A stretch of 63,666 bases of DNA from Saccoglossus kowalevskii (Eukaryota > Hemichordata > Enteropneusta > Harrimaniidae): positions 653,982-717,647 of the forward strand of contig NW_003111970.1 in assembly GCF_000003605.2 (NCBI RefSeq), read 5' to 3'. The position numbers and the translations under genes were made by a program. Below the pieces are notes generated by a model. It saw only the letters and a program-made list of their open reading frames with translations, had not been told where the DNA came from and searched no databases. Shown piece after piece: positions 1-13,850 of this stretch; position 1 is the first letter of the stretch, and every line of letters begins with the position of its first letter.

Positions 1-2381
1 GATCAGATGTATGTAGGGCGGAATTACACAAAATCAAAATCAAAGTAAAATAATAAAATAAAAAGGCATTAATAACAAAAGTAATAAAAAATAAAATTAA
101 AATAAGTTTATAGCCAAAATAATTAAAGCCCGTACACTACATCAGATTTTAATCAGATTGTATTGTATACTGCTTTTAACAACCAGTCTTTGTAATGCAC
201 GTGACTGCTACTAGAGGGTATGTTGGTGTGATTATTCTGTGGCCTTGATTATCTTATTGTGGCGTTAGGTAATATATATTTCTGAAAATTCTAAATTACA
301 ATTGAATTTCAGAATTTAATCGGCTTTGAGTTGATTTTGCCCATTGGTTACTTTCTACATAAATACAATATTGTTGCAGTGAAGAACTAAGACACAACAT
401 TGTGATTATACTTTGGCCAATACCGCAAAAAAGAGTTAATCGGCCACATGTATCGTCATTCGACGTCATTATCACAAAATAAGCTGATTAGGCTTAAGGA
501 ATGGAACTCGTAACCTCCCTGACACGACGCGAACATGTTAGCCACTTCAGTAAGCTATAAGTTCTGGACACTAGTCTAATTAAAAAAAATCTGACAGTTG
601 ACTATTTTAAGAGACGTATAATTTCTAAACTAATTAAATTCTCGATTCAAATATTACAATTTATTAATTAAAAAAAAGATTCTGTCTTTCCAATCTGTTA
701 ATTTTAGGTGCATTGAATATATTCAACCACAATAATAATCTTTATAAACTGCATACGGCTTTTGATACCCGAGGTCGTACTGCGGAAGCATCTTACATCG
801 CGACTCGCAATTTTTAAACCGATATCAGGTCTTCGGCACGCGTTGTGTGCGCTGGATAAAACAGTTATATAATATAATATAATTATAATTTAATTCTATG
901 ATACACATTATGTAAATAATTTGTTCATCAATTATTTAATTAAATTTACAGAACACGTGAGGAAGTTCATCGCAAATTTGGCATTACTCGACGGGTACCC
1001 TTGTACCGTGGCGAATAGCGGTAATTGGCTGGAGCGGCGTTGAGCTCACCGCACACTAAAATTCCCCGGTTGGCGAGCGCCGTGTTCATCAACCGATTGT
1101 TTACATTGCCTTATAAATTTATGTAATAGCACTTCAGCATGTAAAACCCCATTTAATCCCCCCCCAAAAATGTGAGTGTTTTGTTTTTGGTAATCAGTCG
1201 TATAAATACACCCACACATCCCTGGTGGTCGAACGACGATGGTAATATTAGCTATCGCGTTATCGTACTCTCGTAATATTCAGTTAATTGTAGTACGAGT
1301 TTGGCCTGCCGTCCAATTTTAAAATAACGCTTTTAAATCCTGGATATACTTCGCCTTTTAAATTAATACATGAATTTGTCTACTTAAAATACGTGAAATA
1401 GTCCGTGGGAAAGCTTATATCCTGTGTCATTGGCCAATATGTCAACAATAACCGAAATTCACAGACCTTGGCTGATTGACCTACCATTTCACACTGTCGT
1501 GTCTTAGAATTGAAATTTATTGCGGAACTACAGTCTGTTCATTTTCGTGGAGGCGGTAATAGTTGTGTTGAAACGTATGTTGCAATTAGCTGTCGCGTCA
1601 TCTAGGCAATAAGCTGGAAATGAATTGACGTAGGCATTTGGCGCGCTAATTGTTATAAGCAGATCGCGATTGATAATGTCACCGTGTCTGATACCTAAAA
1701 AAAGTGTAATTCAAACCCAGTTATCACCATCAAAATAAACACAATTCCAAACCATTTTTTACTAAATCGTGCATGTCATTCGCCTATGGATAAGTAATGT
1801 TACGGGAAGAGACTCGTAGTTTTTGTTTATTTTTTCCAACTTTGCGGGCGCTATTCAGTCTTTTATTCCGATCGGTTGATCCAATAATGAAACGCACCGA
1901 TAGTTTTGCTACGGTAGTATTATACACCTTACAGAGCTCATTAAAATAAATGCAATTGTCTCGAGTTACTAGTGTTTCATATATTTTTCTATTAATTATT
2001 CAAACGTTCACAATGCGTATTGACATTTCTGCGTTTGACACTAAAGCTTTAAGAAGACGCAAGAGTGTTCCAAATATTGGTCTCTGTAATAGCAACTCTT
2101 TCGACCCAGAACCTCAATGAAAACGCGTAATCTCTTGAGAATGCAGTTGTAGTTCGGGTGCGCGTCGCTTTACATCTTTAAAAGGGATATGTATGTTCAA
2201 ACATGGCGAAACAAGGCCGGGCGTAATATGAAAAATTCCTGCATGGTTCATTCACGGGGTTTCTCAGAAATTCAAGATAAAATAAAAAGCGTTATGGCAA
2301 CGCTTACTCATTGGTATTCGTATAGCGTTACAAGATCGGAAAATACGAGGTTGATAATAGTTGTTAGCTTTATATTGCATC
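1..2381. other. No gene seen
   Basis: AT-rich sequence with frequent stops in all frames. No repeat partner, RNA gene or recognisable domain was found. Confidence 0.6.
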
Positions 2382-2600
2382 TTACTTAAATGACATAATC
2401 AACTGTCTGACGTAACTTGTAATTAGATAAATGTAGAACCGCGGCATTTGAAGTGTCTTCAATTGGATTGCCTAGTAACCGCCTTGTACGCAATATCTGA
2501 CGCGTTGTGTGGGGGATTTTGTTTTCCATTATTTCCTGATGTATAATCAGCAATTGACCTTAGCAATAATGTTCAAAATAATACGAATTATTGTAATGTA
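2382..2600 (+). repeat. Diverged direct repeat, copy 1
   Basis: Aligns with 4205-4410. Shared blocks in order are CACTTAAAT/TACTTAAAT, TGTCTGACGT, AATTAGATAA, TATTCAATTG-like, TTCAGCAAT-like, and an exact 20-base match GTTCAAAATAATACGAATTA. A further shared block (GTC[C/T]GAATGTCA[C/G]GGA) at about 2790 and 4892 suggests the repeat was once longer and has since been interrupted. Confidence 0.7.
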
Positions 2601-4204
2601 ATATTTAAAGATAACAGAGACAGCCTGACGATGCTATTCAGGCGAATTATTTTGTATTAAAATTCCTAATTTATGATTCTTTCTGTGCTGTCATCTGATT
2701 GTCATTTAATTGAGTATGAATTCTGTTGTAGTTAATTGAGTATGACTTCTGCCAAAATTCTATTTTTTTTAAAAGAAAAATATGAAGTCTGAATGTCACG
2801 GAAAAATGCTCATAGTTACATGCGACGTTTTGCCTCGTGTCCATTATTTAGTTCTTTGAGTGCGACGCTTACTTAGCTAACCAGCGGATATCGGGACGCT
2901 CACCGGATAAAAAACTATTATTTTTCGTTATACCACTCTTTCACTCTTTGCCTCGTGCTCTTTGTTCTAGGCATGACATTTATTTTGGGAGACATTTTTG
3001 GTCAGTAAACTTTCTTTGTCAGCGTTTACTGAGAAATAACTTTTTTGTTAGCATTTACTAGTAAAGTACATTTTGGGCTCTAAATAGTCCGCGTTTGCTA
3101 GTTTTGTTTTCATTCAATGCCCGTATACTATTTCGTGTTTTATTGACAGTTTTGTTAAAGCGGATGAGTCGTTACCCGCGCATGCGTCAGATGGCCATAT
3201 CGTGTCATTATTTACAAACAAGCGTCTGCCCATGAACATTTGCGTTATTAGCATGTGTTGTTATCGTCGCTTGCCAGTGGGACTCAATTCCCGCGCGTGC
3301 GCAGGTGACGACCCTCCCGCTTTAAGAACTAGGTTGATCTCACATGTATCCAAGTGGAGAGTACAACGTTCCCCTCACTGTCTAAACATGATACATTTTT
3401 TACATCACAAACCTGCTTACAACACGTCGATTTCCTAGTTCATTTCCTGTGTAGAGGTATTGTCATTCTACGTAAGTACCCCAATACGTGATGTATGATG
3501 GGATACAACATGTAGTTCACTAAGATACATTCAGGTCTCGGCTGTGATATCTACAGGTGATTGGACCACTATGTGAAATGACGCCACACAAGTAAGGTAT
3601 GACAACACACAATCCGCGATGGACTGCATAAAAAAAAAACCCATAAAACCAGCCCAATTCGCAGTATAATTTCGTTAGAGCACTCCGCCTATCTTTAATC
3701 ATCACGGTCTGGGTAGAATCCGAGGCGCCTAACTCTTATCATACTTTGGCGACAGAACAGTCCATAAGTTAACGACATCGGCCTTGTAGTCGTACTATAA
3801 CTGACAATAACATCACAAAGCGGTGTGCGTGCTATACGCGATTTATCAGTCACGGTGGACCATTGCAATTAGAACAGTTCTTGGAAATTCATATAGGCGA
3901 CCGCACCGTGACGTCTTATGTTTACATTTCTTTTCCCAACCAGCATGCGAGTGTCGGATAACAATGTCGCTCACCGATCAGTAATAGCTTGCGTTCTGCT
4001 GGGCCAAGCTATTTTATTTATTTTCACAGTGTCACATACATGTATATTTAATATGAACAACAACTAACAACTCCGTTATTTTATGTTCAGATGAGATGGT
4101 TCTCGCGGACCAACCACTGTACACGCGCACGTGACGATAAACAAGTGCGAAGGCCTATAGCTAGACGATGTTACTAGTATCATAATTAGCCACACACTTT
4201 AGAT
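2601..4204. other. No gene seen; degenerate repeat debris
   Basis: Short tandem step TAATTGAGTATGA near 2712 and 2734. A block GGACCATTGCAATTA at about 3858 has a partner (GGACCATTGCATTA) at about 4986. Otherwise anonymous. Confidence 0.5.
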
Positions 4205-4410
4205 TTGAGCTCACTTAAATAACCAAATCTGTCTGACGTGACTAATAATTAGATAATTGTAAAACTGTGGAATTTAAAGCAGTGTATTCAATTGCATAAT
4301 GACCGTCTTGTATGCCACTCTTGCCGCGTTGCGTGTGTATTTTGTATTTCATGCTGTATATTCAGCAATTTATTTCAGCAATATTGTTCAAAATAATACG
4401 AATTACTGTG
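4205..4410 (+). repeat. Diverged direct repeat, copy 2
   Basis: Partner of 2382-2600 in the same orientation, about 1.8 kb away. Non-coding. An anonymous old transposon fragment is the simplest explanation. Confidence 0.7.
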
Positions 4411-6108
4411 GATAAGAACCGCGATGCAATCATGGAATCTCGTAATGAAATCACATCTACTGGTTAAGTATGTACACACATGAACGCGTATATTTAGTAT
4501 ATTCCCATTTTTGTTATTACGTAAATATGAGATATTACTTTTGCTTGAATACAAAAGTGAAAATGTGCGTCATGTACGCACTTTTAAATGTCACGTTTTC
4601 CTGGGTTTTGTACCGGTAAACTAGACGTTATGCAACGGTAGTAATTCCTAAAAAAACGTCAAACATATCGAATATTGTCGTGTTGTGTGTTTTTTTAAAT
4701 GCACAAATAATACTGCTATGAGGATTTGTACACGGATCTGAAGACGTTCATCGTTGGTCCATTCCTTAAATACATCGCGTCATTTCGCTTAGTGCCACAC
4801 AAATGAAGGCAGTGAAAATATTATCCTCACGTAAGTAGATTAGTTGCGTATTTCCGCTGCCAAACCTTTTTTTATATAATCAGAATCTGACGTCCGAATG
4901 TCAGGGACAAATCGGCTAACATTAATTCACATAATGAAATCGCAAAGTGCTTTGGGTGTCATGTGCGCGATACGTAGATGACGTTGGACCATTGCATTAT
5001 GAGCAGTTACTAAGTGCTGTGTCATGCTCGCCATTTCAAGCTGACACTTAACTTTAGAAGTGTAACTCGACAACATAACATCACAGCGTGTGTGTCCAAT
5101 TACAAACGACGTTATCAAAGAAATGGGCGACGTTTGCGTACAATAATGGCGCCACGTCGATGGATCCATGCTGCCGTTAACATCGTAGTGATTGAGTATA
5201 CTTTAATGATGTCTTGAGTTGTTCTAGGTAGTCGGGACAGAAGCTATACTTATCGATCGTAAACAAACACAATGACCCGGCACGTTGTAGAATATTATTA
5301 ACAATTTTCAAATTCCGTATTTGATGGGTACGGAAATTACCGGAGACAATCCGCCACCAAAGTCAAAACCCAGAGATCGTTTGTTTGTCAAATAGTCTTT
5401 TCGGAAAACAAAAAGATCGCTTTCCCGGAAATAGAAGATACGACGCTTCGCATACGCGTGCTTACCGGATATCGACGTGACAAAAATAAAATCCTTTCTA
5501 CCGAAAATCGACAGACTGACATTTGTATTTGTCGCACTGACAAAATCAGACGTTTTCCTTGCATCCAATTTCCGGTCAGTATCAGTGTTAGATATACAGT
5601 CTAGGAAAGAGATGTATACCGATTCAAATAAACACAAGAGAACATCCGTTTAATTGTAATAATTAGGTGTACAATATCTGTGTATCAACAGTGATTGTGG
5701 ACATATTATTGTCAAGGCCATGTTTATTGATACAGAGCATGTTAAGTATTTGATTACCTTGAATACGTGTGTGTTACGTTATCTCTTTCGTCACATCGGG
5801 CAGCTTCCCTTTGACAGTATTATCGCGATTAACGTGTCAGAGATGACGAGATAGAAATCTTCCTATATTCGCTTAACAAAAAACAAAAAACAAAAAAAAC
5901 AAAATTACTAAACGAATGATGCACAACAAACATCGTACGGTTCAATGAAAAATATCACAATAAATGTGTATTATAAATAACTTAACAAAACGCCGACGTT
6001 AGTGGGGCATGGACGTAATGCAGTGCAGTCACGGTGTTAAAACTATACAGTGAACGGTTCAGAAAAGCGTACATTCTAACAAAAAGTAAAACTGATACTG
6101 GTTCGTTC
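4411..6108. other. No gene seen
   Basis: The longest anonymous frame is 109 codons (minus strand, 5637-5308) in a slightly GC-richer patch. It has no recognisable domain and no splice context, and is not called. Confidence 0.5.
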
Positions 6109-6148
6109 AACCTCAGACTAGTAATACATGTATTACTAGTCTGAGGTT
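6109..6148. repeat. Perfect 40-bp palindrome
   Basis: The left arm AACCTCAGACTAGTAATACA is followed with no spacer by its exact reverse complement. There is no loop. It could extrude as a cruciform or be the remains of a foldback element. No function can be assigned. Confidence 0.9.
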
Positions 6149-6481
6149 CAACATACATAGTGGTTGATGGACGATTACGTACACTTGACAATAAATATCC
6201 AGGTTCACATCTCATAGACTGCGATTTGTCAAACACTTCGGTGTCTTTAAAGCGTTGTGTACTTTTATGATAAGCCTAGTGTGCAAAATTATTCTACAAG
6301 CACTGTCAGATATCGTCAACGAAAGATCGCATTACATTTATATACATTAAGAACTGGTTAACTTTGAATTCATAAATACGTGACTGCATTGTGGGTAAAA
6401 CAATTCTCAATGCCAACCAGCCACAATATTGCCGCAGTGCATAACGATAAATAAGAATTTATTTGCATGTGAACTTCATAA

Positions 6482-6653
6482 GAAAGACACAGGGGCGATC
6501 CAGAAAAATGTATGGGGGTGGGGGTGGGGGAGGGGCTTCTAAGCGTCACTTAAAATTTACGTAAATCGCGGAGAAGCTATGCGTAATCCAGATGCATTTT
6601 CATGCGTTGGGGGGGGGGGGCGTGGATCCTCTGGATCCGCCACTGGAAAAACA
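6482..6653. repeat. Target-site duplication pair flanking the MITE
   Basis: GAAAGACA on the left and GAAAAACA on the right. The single mismatch indicates an old insertion. Confidence 0.55.
6490..6645. mobile_element. hAT-like MITE with 8-bp target-site duplication
   Basis: A 156-bp non-coding element has ends CAGGGGCGATCCAG and, inverted, CAGTGGCGGATCCAG. Flanking 8-mers are GAAAGACA (6482-6489) and GAAAAACA (6646-6653), a 7/8 match. An 8-bp duplication with CAG-type termini is the signature of hAT transposons (family knowledge). Inside are G-runs at 6515-6534 and 6608-6620. There is no transposase, so it would depend on an autonomous partner not present here. Confidence 0.65.
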
Positions 6654-7160
6654 CAACAAACTGTAAAAAAAGAGGAGAATGGATGATTCCTTCATGAAGT
6701 TCGCGGAGACGGTGGGGAGTACGTCTGGAGCCGAAACGTCCGGCATTCACGGGTTGAGACAGATATGTTATCGTCTTGCCTCATAAAAAAAGATATTTAT
6801 CGTGTAATTCCCTTATTGTCTGTCATTACAAACAACCACAATTGCGTGCGGGCAGATATGACATGTGTCTGCACACTGAACAGAAATGTAGCATTCATAT
6901 TGTACACCAATTGCATGAATAATATATATTACTGCCCGAGTATGGACGTTTGTGCGCAGGTGATCATTTGCCCGAATTTAGAAGGTCTCCTTGCGCGAGG
7001 GCACTAATGTCCATATTCGGACTGTACTATTTTTATTACATGCCTTTAGTAACATAAAAAATACAGGTCTTAATGTTTAAAGGTAATTCTTATTAGTAAA
7101 AAGGTACATTTTACATAAACAGTAACAAAGTGTTGCATACAATCGCGTTAATCGATAAGT

Positions 7161-7613
7161 TTGGTACTGCGGATGGATATGTTCATTACGCATCCTGTTA
7201 ACCGGCTCCCTTGGCAACCTGCAGACCATAATGGCTGCTGCAGACGAAATGGATATTATGCAGTGGTTGAAATTCTTGGACCATCACCAGGAAATGAAGT
7301 GCCAGACGAAGTGGTCGGTTTTATAAAAGCACACCGGAAGCAAAGTACCGTTAAAACCACCGAATGTGATGTCGTTGTCATACCGGGGAATTGTAGCGCC
7401 TCGAAGACATACCACCGGTCGAGTTGAATGGGCTTCTGGGTAATTTTTCCTCAGCATAATGAGGAAAAACGGAGACGAATACCTCGCGATCAGGGTATAA
7501 ATAAACTAGACCCTGTCTCACCAATGGGAACCGAAAATGACAATTTCAGAATATGTTCGCCGGCGCCATTAGGGCGCCATTATGAACAATTGTACCATCG
7601 CAGTGAATGTTAA
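7161..7613 (+). other. GC-enriched patch, unassigned; possible exon or old insertion
   Basis: This 450-base patch is clearly richer in GC than its surroundings. One frame stays open throughout except for a single TGA at 7425-7427; a part of its translation reads VVEILGPSPGNEVPDEVVGF. Another frame begins MAAADEMDIMQWLKFLDHH. Neither is a known domain. It ends in a paired GGCGCCATTA / GGCGCCATTA motif (7562 and 7573). No consistent splice sites were established, so it is not called as a gene. Confidence 0.3.
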
Positions 7614-10600
7614 CTCACGCAAATTTAGTCATATACGGGTTGTTGACACTAGCTCAGAATCTAGCCAGGAAGTTGATTAGAACTTGCGATTTTAAATTAG
7701 TATGCACTGTTGTCACAAGTTGTTGAACTTTTGCGATTGTTTGAATTTCATTTATGGTTGACAAGCTGTATCCGTTGTGAGTTGTTTTTACATGTAGTGT
7801 TGTAAATTGGATTTGTGTGTTTGCAAACATTTATTAAAATATTGAATATTAACATTATCATGATCGTTTTTATTTTTTATAAATTTCCTCCAAGCAAACG
7901 AAAGTAGTTTCGTAAATTTCTTTGATCATTGGACCTCTCTGTTGCTATTGACGACGGTCCGTACATGGCTCAATGGACTGCAGAAATCCCCGGATGTTCC
8001 TATTCTAAAGTGTGTGTTTGATTGGCGGGCAGATGAAGGCATGTACGCATATGATGGCGCTCAATAGGCAAATTATGTGTGTTCAGTGACACAGTACGTC
8101 GTATAATCAGCTGCGTCGTTCACAGCCAGTCGCGCAATAATCATTACAATCATCCGAAAAGTTATCTAAAACACCACTAAATGGCACTGATGTGAAACAC
8201 AGCGGATTTGAAAAAAAGGTACATTCGACTGAAGCATTTGTTTTTACCCCTAAATTACCCAATCCCCAACACGGTTACACAAAAATGTGTCATCTATTCC
8301 ACAAGAAGGTGAATTGACGAACGTCAAAGCAAAGAAAGTAATGTCAATAGAAGCGAACAAAAAACTTACCGTCATAAAAGTGCATACAGGCACTGACGAT
8401 TTTAATTAGAATAAACAAACTACGTAACATATTTGCTGTAAGGCTATCCAGTTTTATCGATCATTCATGGAAAGATACCCTCTCTTCTTGATCTGCCTGT
8501 TGTTTGTATATTGATGTTGCAACACGCGATGGTTTACAATATTCACGTCAATAATTATTATAGTGAAGAACAACAATTATATGATTACTGTGGAGTCTAC
8601 GTTTAGTGAGACTATTTATTTTCAATTCACTGTTAGTTGTGCATTATTGATGTGACTTATAGTTGTTGGGAGATCGATTAATCATTGTAAATAGGGGATG
8701 TTTTATAATGTAACAATGCGGAGATAGTAGTAAGAATAAACATCTGGTAGAATTCTACTCGCGAATTTTTGACATGTGCGTATATTTAGCGCATATAAAA
8801 ATAAAGCTAAATTATGTCAAAATCCGTCAATAATTCTCCGTTTCAGTAATTGTAATTTTAACATAACTATAATTTGTTTCAAATTCACTGTTTTTTTTTT
8901 TAAATTACCTGTCAAATATTAATCTTAAATTGACAGATTAGCAGCAGATTTCTACATTAGAAAATAATAAAAATAATGTCAATGTTTTAAAACTTTTAGA
9001 AATGAATCTGATTTTTTAAAACTATTTTGACTATATCAAATCTTGCCGTAAAAATGTGGTGAAATGCCCCAAAAGACACAAAGCATACCTTTTCCCCCTC
9101 TATTGTGTTCATCTATTTCTTCAAAGCGAGTACAACGACCACCATATTTATTTTTGTTAACCAAGATGTCACATGTGTTAAATTTAGAAAATTACATTAT
9201 TTTACTGTTGAGTTACCATTCTACCTTTCATGCATACAGTTATATGTTGAATGAGGGGAAAATATATCTTTAGAAATGATTGTAAAAAATGGCAAAGATG
9301 CCGGCAAAATACAGTGAATCAACTAAAATATTATTTAGCATTTTCTGATTTTATAAGATTCAAATTCCAGATACTGAAATACAGCGTCTGTAATTTGAAT
9401 TGTTCATACACTCAGTCTGGTACAGTCAATGTAAATTCAATTCCAGGCACAGGATATCTCGCCATTAGGTTCATATATTACAATGTCGTCCGAGTACTAT
9501 TACCCAGCATGCCCACTCGTAGAGTACGGTGTTCTGTCAGTCCATACCAATAGCCTGTACAGAGTTTCGTAATAGTAGGTTAATGTGAAATCTCTATAGG
9601 TTAAGGCTCATGAGTTGTTTTCTAATGAGTCACGAATGACTGGCTTTGAGTATTATTGTGGGTGAGCGGCGAACACCGACATAATTCCCATGTGTTCCCT
9701 GCTTTGCTCGCATATTCACACTATCAAATACATCATACACTATACTAGTACAAATATACAGATAAACGTACCTGAGGAATGTAACTCTAATGTTTCGACC
9801 TTTAACAAATCGTGGTCGTAATTAATTGAAAGGAATTTTCCAATTCATTTGATTTTTAGTTAAGCTAATATACCGTTGAATAATTGTTCAGCGCAATTGA
9901 CAGCTAGGACATTTAAAAAAATAAATCAATAAATCCAGCGCAAACTTCAATGCCTTTCAAATCCATCGTCATTCATTTATTTATATATCTCTCAGTATGT
10001 ATGACCCCCCCCCCCCACCAAGGGCAGCGTCCACGATATCATCTACATCTGACACGTTGCACATATGTGAATAAAAGTGCGTGTACTCTGGAATGCGGCT
10101 GTCACGTGATTATTGCCCATTATATACTTAAGCCGATTATGCCATGGGTATATTTCCTTTAAGTGCATGCAATTAGACAGATGGTGTGAAAGAGACAAAC
10201 GAATGTTGATGTCTCTGCCACTGGTGACAATTTGTAATTGCAACCCGGTGCATGACTCTGTGTGTGAGGTGAAAAGACTAACACACTGCACGGTGATTCC
10301 ATACTATTAATTATTGACGAGCATGTTTATCTGGTTTTATTGGTATGAAAACGTGTAGTAATTTGTTAACTGTATAGTAGATGAACACAACAAATATTCT
10401 TAGTTGAAAGTACCGAATGTCTTCACATTGCATACAAAATAAACTATGATTAATATACACGCAACGTTTCGTAAATTGACAGAAGCGATTTTGTCTCGTA
10501 GAAACAACTACAACATATGATCCCTGAATGCCATACATAAACCAAGTGTATATTAAGGTTTATATCTGAAAATAAGCCACTGTTTGTATAACAGGAATAA

Positions 10601-13600
10601 ACAGTGATGTACAGAATTAAAATTATATCTCGTATTATGTGTAATTTGGGAACGACAGTTTGAAACTAAAAAGACATGGCAAACCCTTGATGAATTGTGC
10701 GACACGCTACTGTACTAATGTATAATGACGATAAATTAGACCTGAATTCTAACAGTATATATTCAATATGTTATGTATTTGTTATATGTTATCTAGGATT
10801 ATGGTGATCTAGGAAGCAATTTTGCATTAAGTCTTGTTAATTCCACTATTCGTATTAATTTTACACGACATACCTACATGGTGGTCACGATTCAAGTAAC
10901 TTTTAGCGTCAGTTAGTAATGAAACCTGTCATGTCCACTAATATGCACTACAGTTGTCACCTGTCGATTACGGTTTGCTGATTGTACCCGCTACTGATCA
11001 GTTTTACATGAGCAAAAATTAATTGCTTGGAATTGATGTCCGAGTCCCTTATCTTATCTCATTCTACAAGGAGCATAACTCTATTCAGTAAATTCAATGG
11101 CATTGGAATTACCCAGATATTTCTCCAGGCGTTGATAAGTCGATGACAATATAGTCTTTCAATATCGAAAATTGAGCCATACAGCAGAACCTCGTTGAGT
11201 AAATTACAGCTTGAATTTTTATATCTGAAATACTGTGTATTCTATAGACCGCGATAATGCATTTTATTTTTACCCAACATCTGTTTTGAATTTGAGTTTG
11301 TGTCTGTCAAAATCCGTAGATTAAACGTCAGAGATAGACTAGTGCTGATTAATCAGTAGATTACGCGCATTGTCAAGATTGACTGAAACAACGGTTTTTA
11401 CTTCTACTGGATTTTCTACAGTGAAAATAAGACATTGCGTGAGGTATATGACAAGCTATCATAACGTTTTACGACACAATTTAATTAAACAAATTGTACA
11501 CATTTATATAGCGGGCAACTTCAACCATTACTGTTACTATATAGCATATTCATTGGTGCTCTTTATTTTATCACACAGGGCGTGTATGATTTCTATTAAG
11601 ATTGATGATTGTACTTTATACAAACAAATATTGCTTGCAATATCCAATAAAATAATATGTTAGTTTCAGAAAGGTATCTTAGGTATAATTTCACTGACCG
11701 CGATACTCGGGGCCGTTGTATTCTGTAATAGTAATATTTAGTGCTAGTATTTGTTAGCCGTTGAATATTTCATAACGAATCTCTTCTGAAATAAGGAACG
11801 TCTCACGATTCACTAATCCTATTCTGTATATCTACATGAAATATCGTTTTTCACAAACGAATTTGATAACTGATACCTGTCTACATTGCCTTGTGAAAGA
11901 AATGGACTTCTGTAACTCTAAACTTTAATATAAGTTACAGGTTAACATACTACTATTACAATAGTGTTACATTATACTACTGTGCAGCCTCGTTTTGAAT
12001 TTTACTTAATTGTAATTGTTGCGTGAGTATTGGAGAATAGCGCAATGTGACAAGGTTGTTAAGTATCATGCCAAGCTGAATTGGTTTTGCCTGGAAGGTA
12101 CAATTAATTTATAAGATCACGAATGACGTGAGAACATTATACGGCGTTGAATTTAATGTTACAGGATTGCTAAAAGGTTTATTTTACAGCCAATGATTCA
12201 CCTCTTAAACTCCAGCGACTTAAATCTCGAAGTATCGACGCTCGTGGGTCAACCCGTTTCGTAGTTATAAACCTTTGAAACACATACACATGAATCAAAC
12301 CACAATTTCTCCGCCGTGTTAAATGGTAATTAGATTATTTGGTTAATGGTGCAATGCAGCCTTCGGGTTTGAAAGGATGTAGCCAGGTTCTTTTTTGGCT
12401 CACCAGTCGTAGTCTACGGCTAAGGTATTTTTCAAGTGGGCCGTTGAACATTCTTAATTTGCGTAAATTCAATTTCGTACATGATGTCATTCGGACTAAT
12501 CATATGCATTCAGGAAACAGTGAAATCAATCGCAGTTATTAACTATTACCTTCTCATCCATTAAACTTCATAGTATATGTCGGCAGCATTTTAACTCGCA
12601 TAAAGAGGGCGCAATCTTACTCTGTCGTTCGTTTCATAGACTATAGTTCCTTTCCCGCCGCCTAAACGTATTGAACAGGTTTTTTATGTAGACAATTGTC
12701 CGATTTTCTTTAAAAAAAACATGTTTTCGTATGTCTGATCACATAATTTTAAACTGAAAATCGTTCACATAGACAATATAGTACAATAAATATCACTATA
12801 CATTAAATCACATTTGTATACAGTAAAATATCATGTTGATTTAGCAGCGAAACTGGTGCTGAGTGTTAAGTGAAAACATTTTTATTGTATGTGTATGCAA
12901 AAAATCCACCCTAGTTACTAGTATTATGTTTTGTTTTTAAACAAACATGTGCCATGGTAACTGCTAATAATATAATATCTAAATATTACGATAATTACAT
13001 ATATCTAATGAGTTTGCCACGAAAATGTCAGAAAAACTGACATTAAATTGACAATCCCATAAGCTAAATATACCAGCTCGGAGGTTATGTACAATACAAG
13101 CATACGTCAATACGTGCATATTATCCTATTTCTCTTCTAATATATTATATCTCATCATTATTATTCGTGTTTTGAGCTTGTACTACAACATTTTGAAACA
13201 TCTCTGCGTTATCGATCTTTGAATACGAAATGCTCAACCATGGAAATTCTTCAGTTTACTGTTCACAAATATACTCAAATTATACTATATTTTTTCATCT
13301 ATTTTGATACGATGGCAATCACACATGTTGGCCAATATTCAGGCTAGTCGCAAGCGACATACTAACATTACATCTCCTAATTTAGTCGTCTGAGAGCGCT
13401 GCAGCTTTACCCATTCAACATTTCCAACACACTATATTATTTGTAAAGTTGATGTATGTTTCATGTGTTGTATAAGTCGCGTGGGACCCCATACCGGATA
13501 CGACGTATAAGATGCATAATGTTATCAATATATCTACTACTTTCTTTGATATATATATATATTATATTTCTTTATATATATATATATATATATATTATAA

Positions 13601-13850
13601 CTTGCTTCAGTTATTCAACTATTCAACGCCAATGATGAACTATCGAGTCACGTGTTTACAAGTATAATTAAGATAACCATTATACATTTACGGGTAATTA
13701 CTTCTTAGTTTCAGTGAAAGTGTACGTGTATACAGTATATATAAGGCAGAACTGATGCAGCGAAAAAGCCTTTCAATAAACAAGCTGTTCTCTGATTGGT
13801 CTAACTGGTTTGGGTAGTCAATCAGGCACAATCTTGTAGGTAGCTTCAAA
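7614..13850. other. No gene seen
   Basis: Uniformly AT-rich, with only short chance frames. Small features are a homopolymer C run at about 10005-10017 and a few A/T runs. Confidence 0.6.
13549..13597. repeat. Interrupted (AT)n microsatellite
   Basis: Two AT runs separated by a short TTATATTTCTT stretch. Confidence 0.95.

Noticed and set aside
3202-3438. Frame containing LNMIHFLHHKPAYNT
   Set aside because: Briefly looked transposon-like, but no flanking homology to any element could be seen.
5308-5637. 109-codon frame on the minus strand
   Set aside because: No recognisable domain, no splice or start context, and length is not exceptional for 64 kb on both strands.
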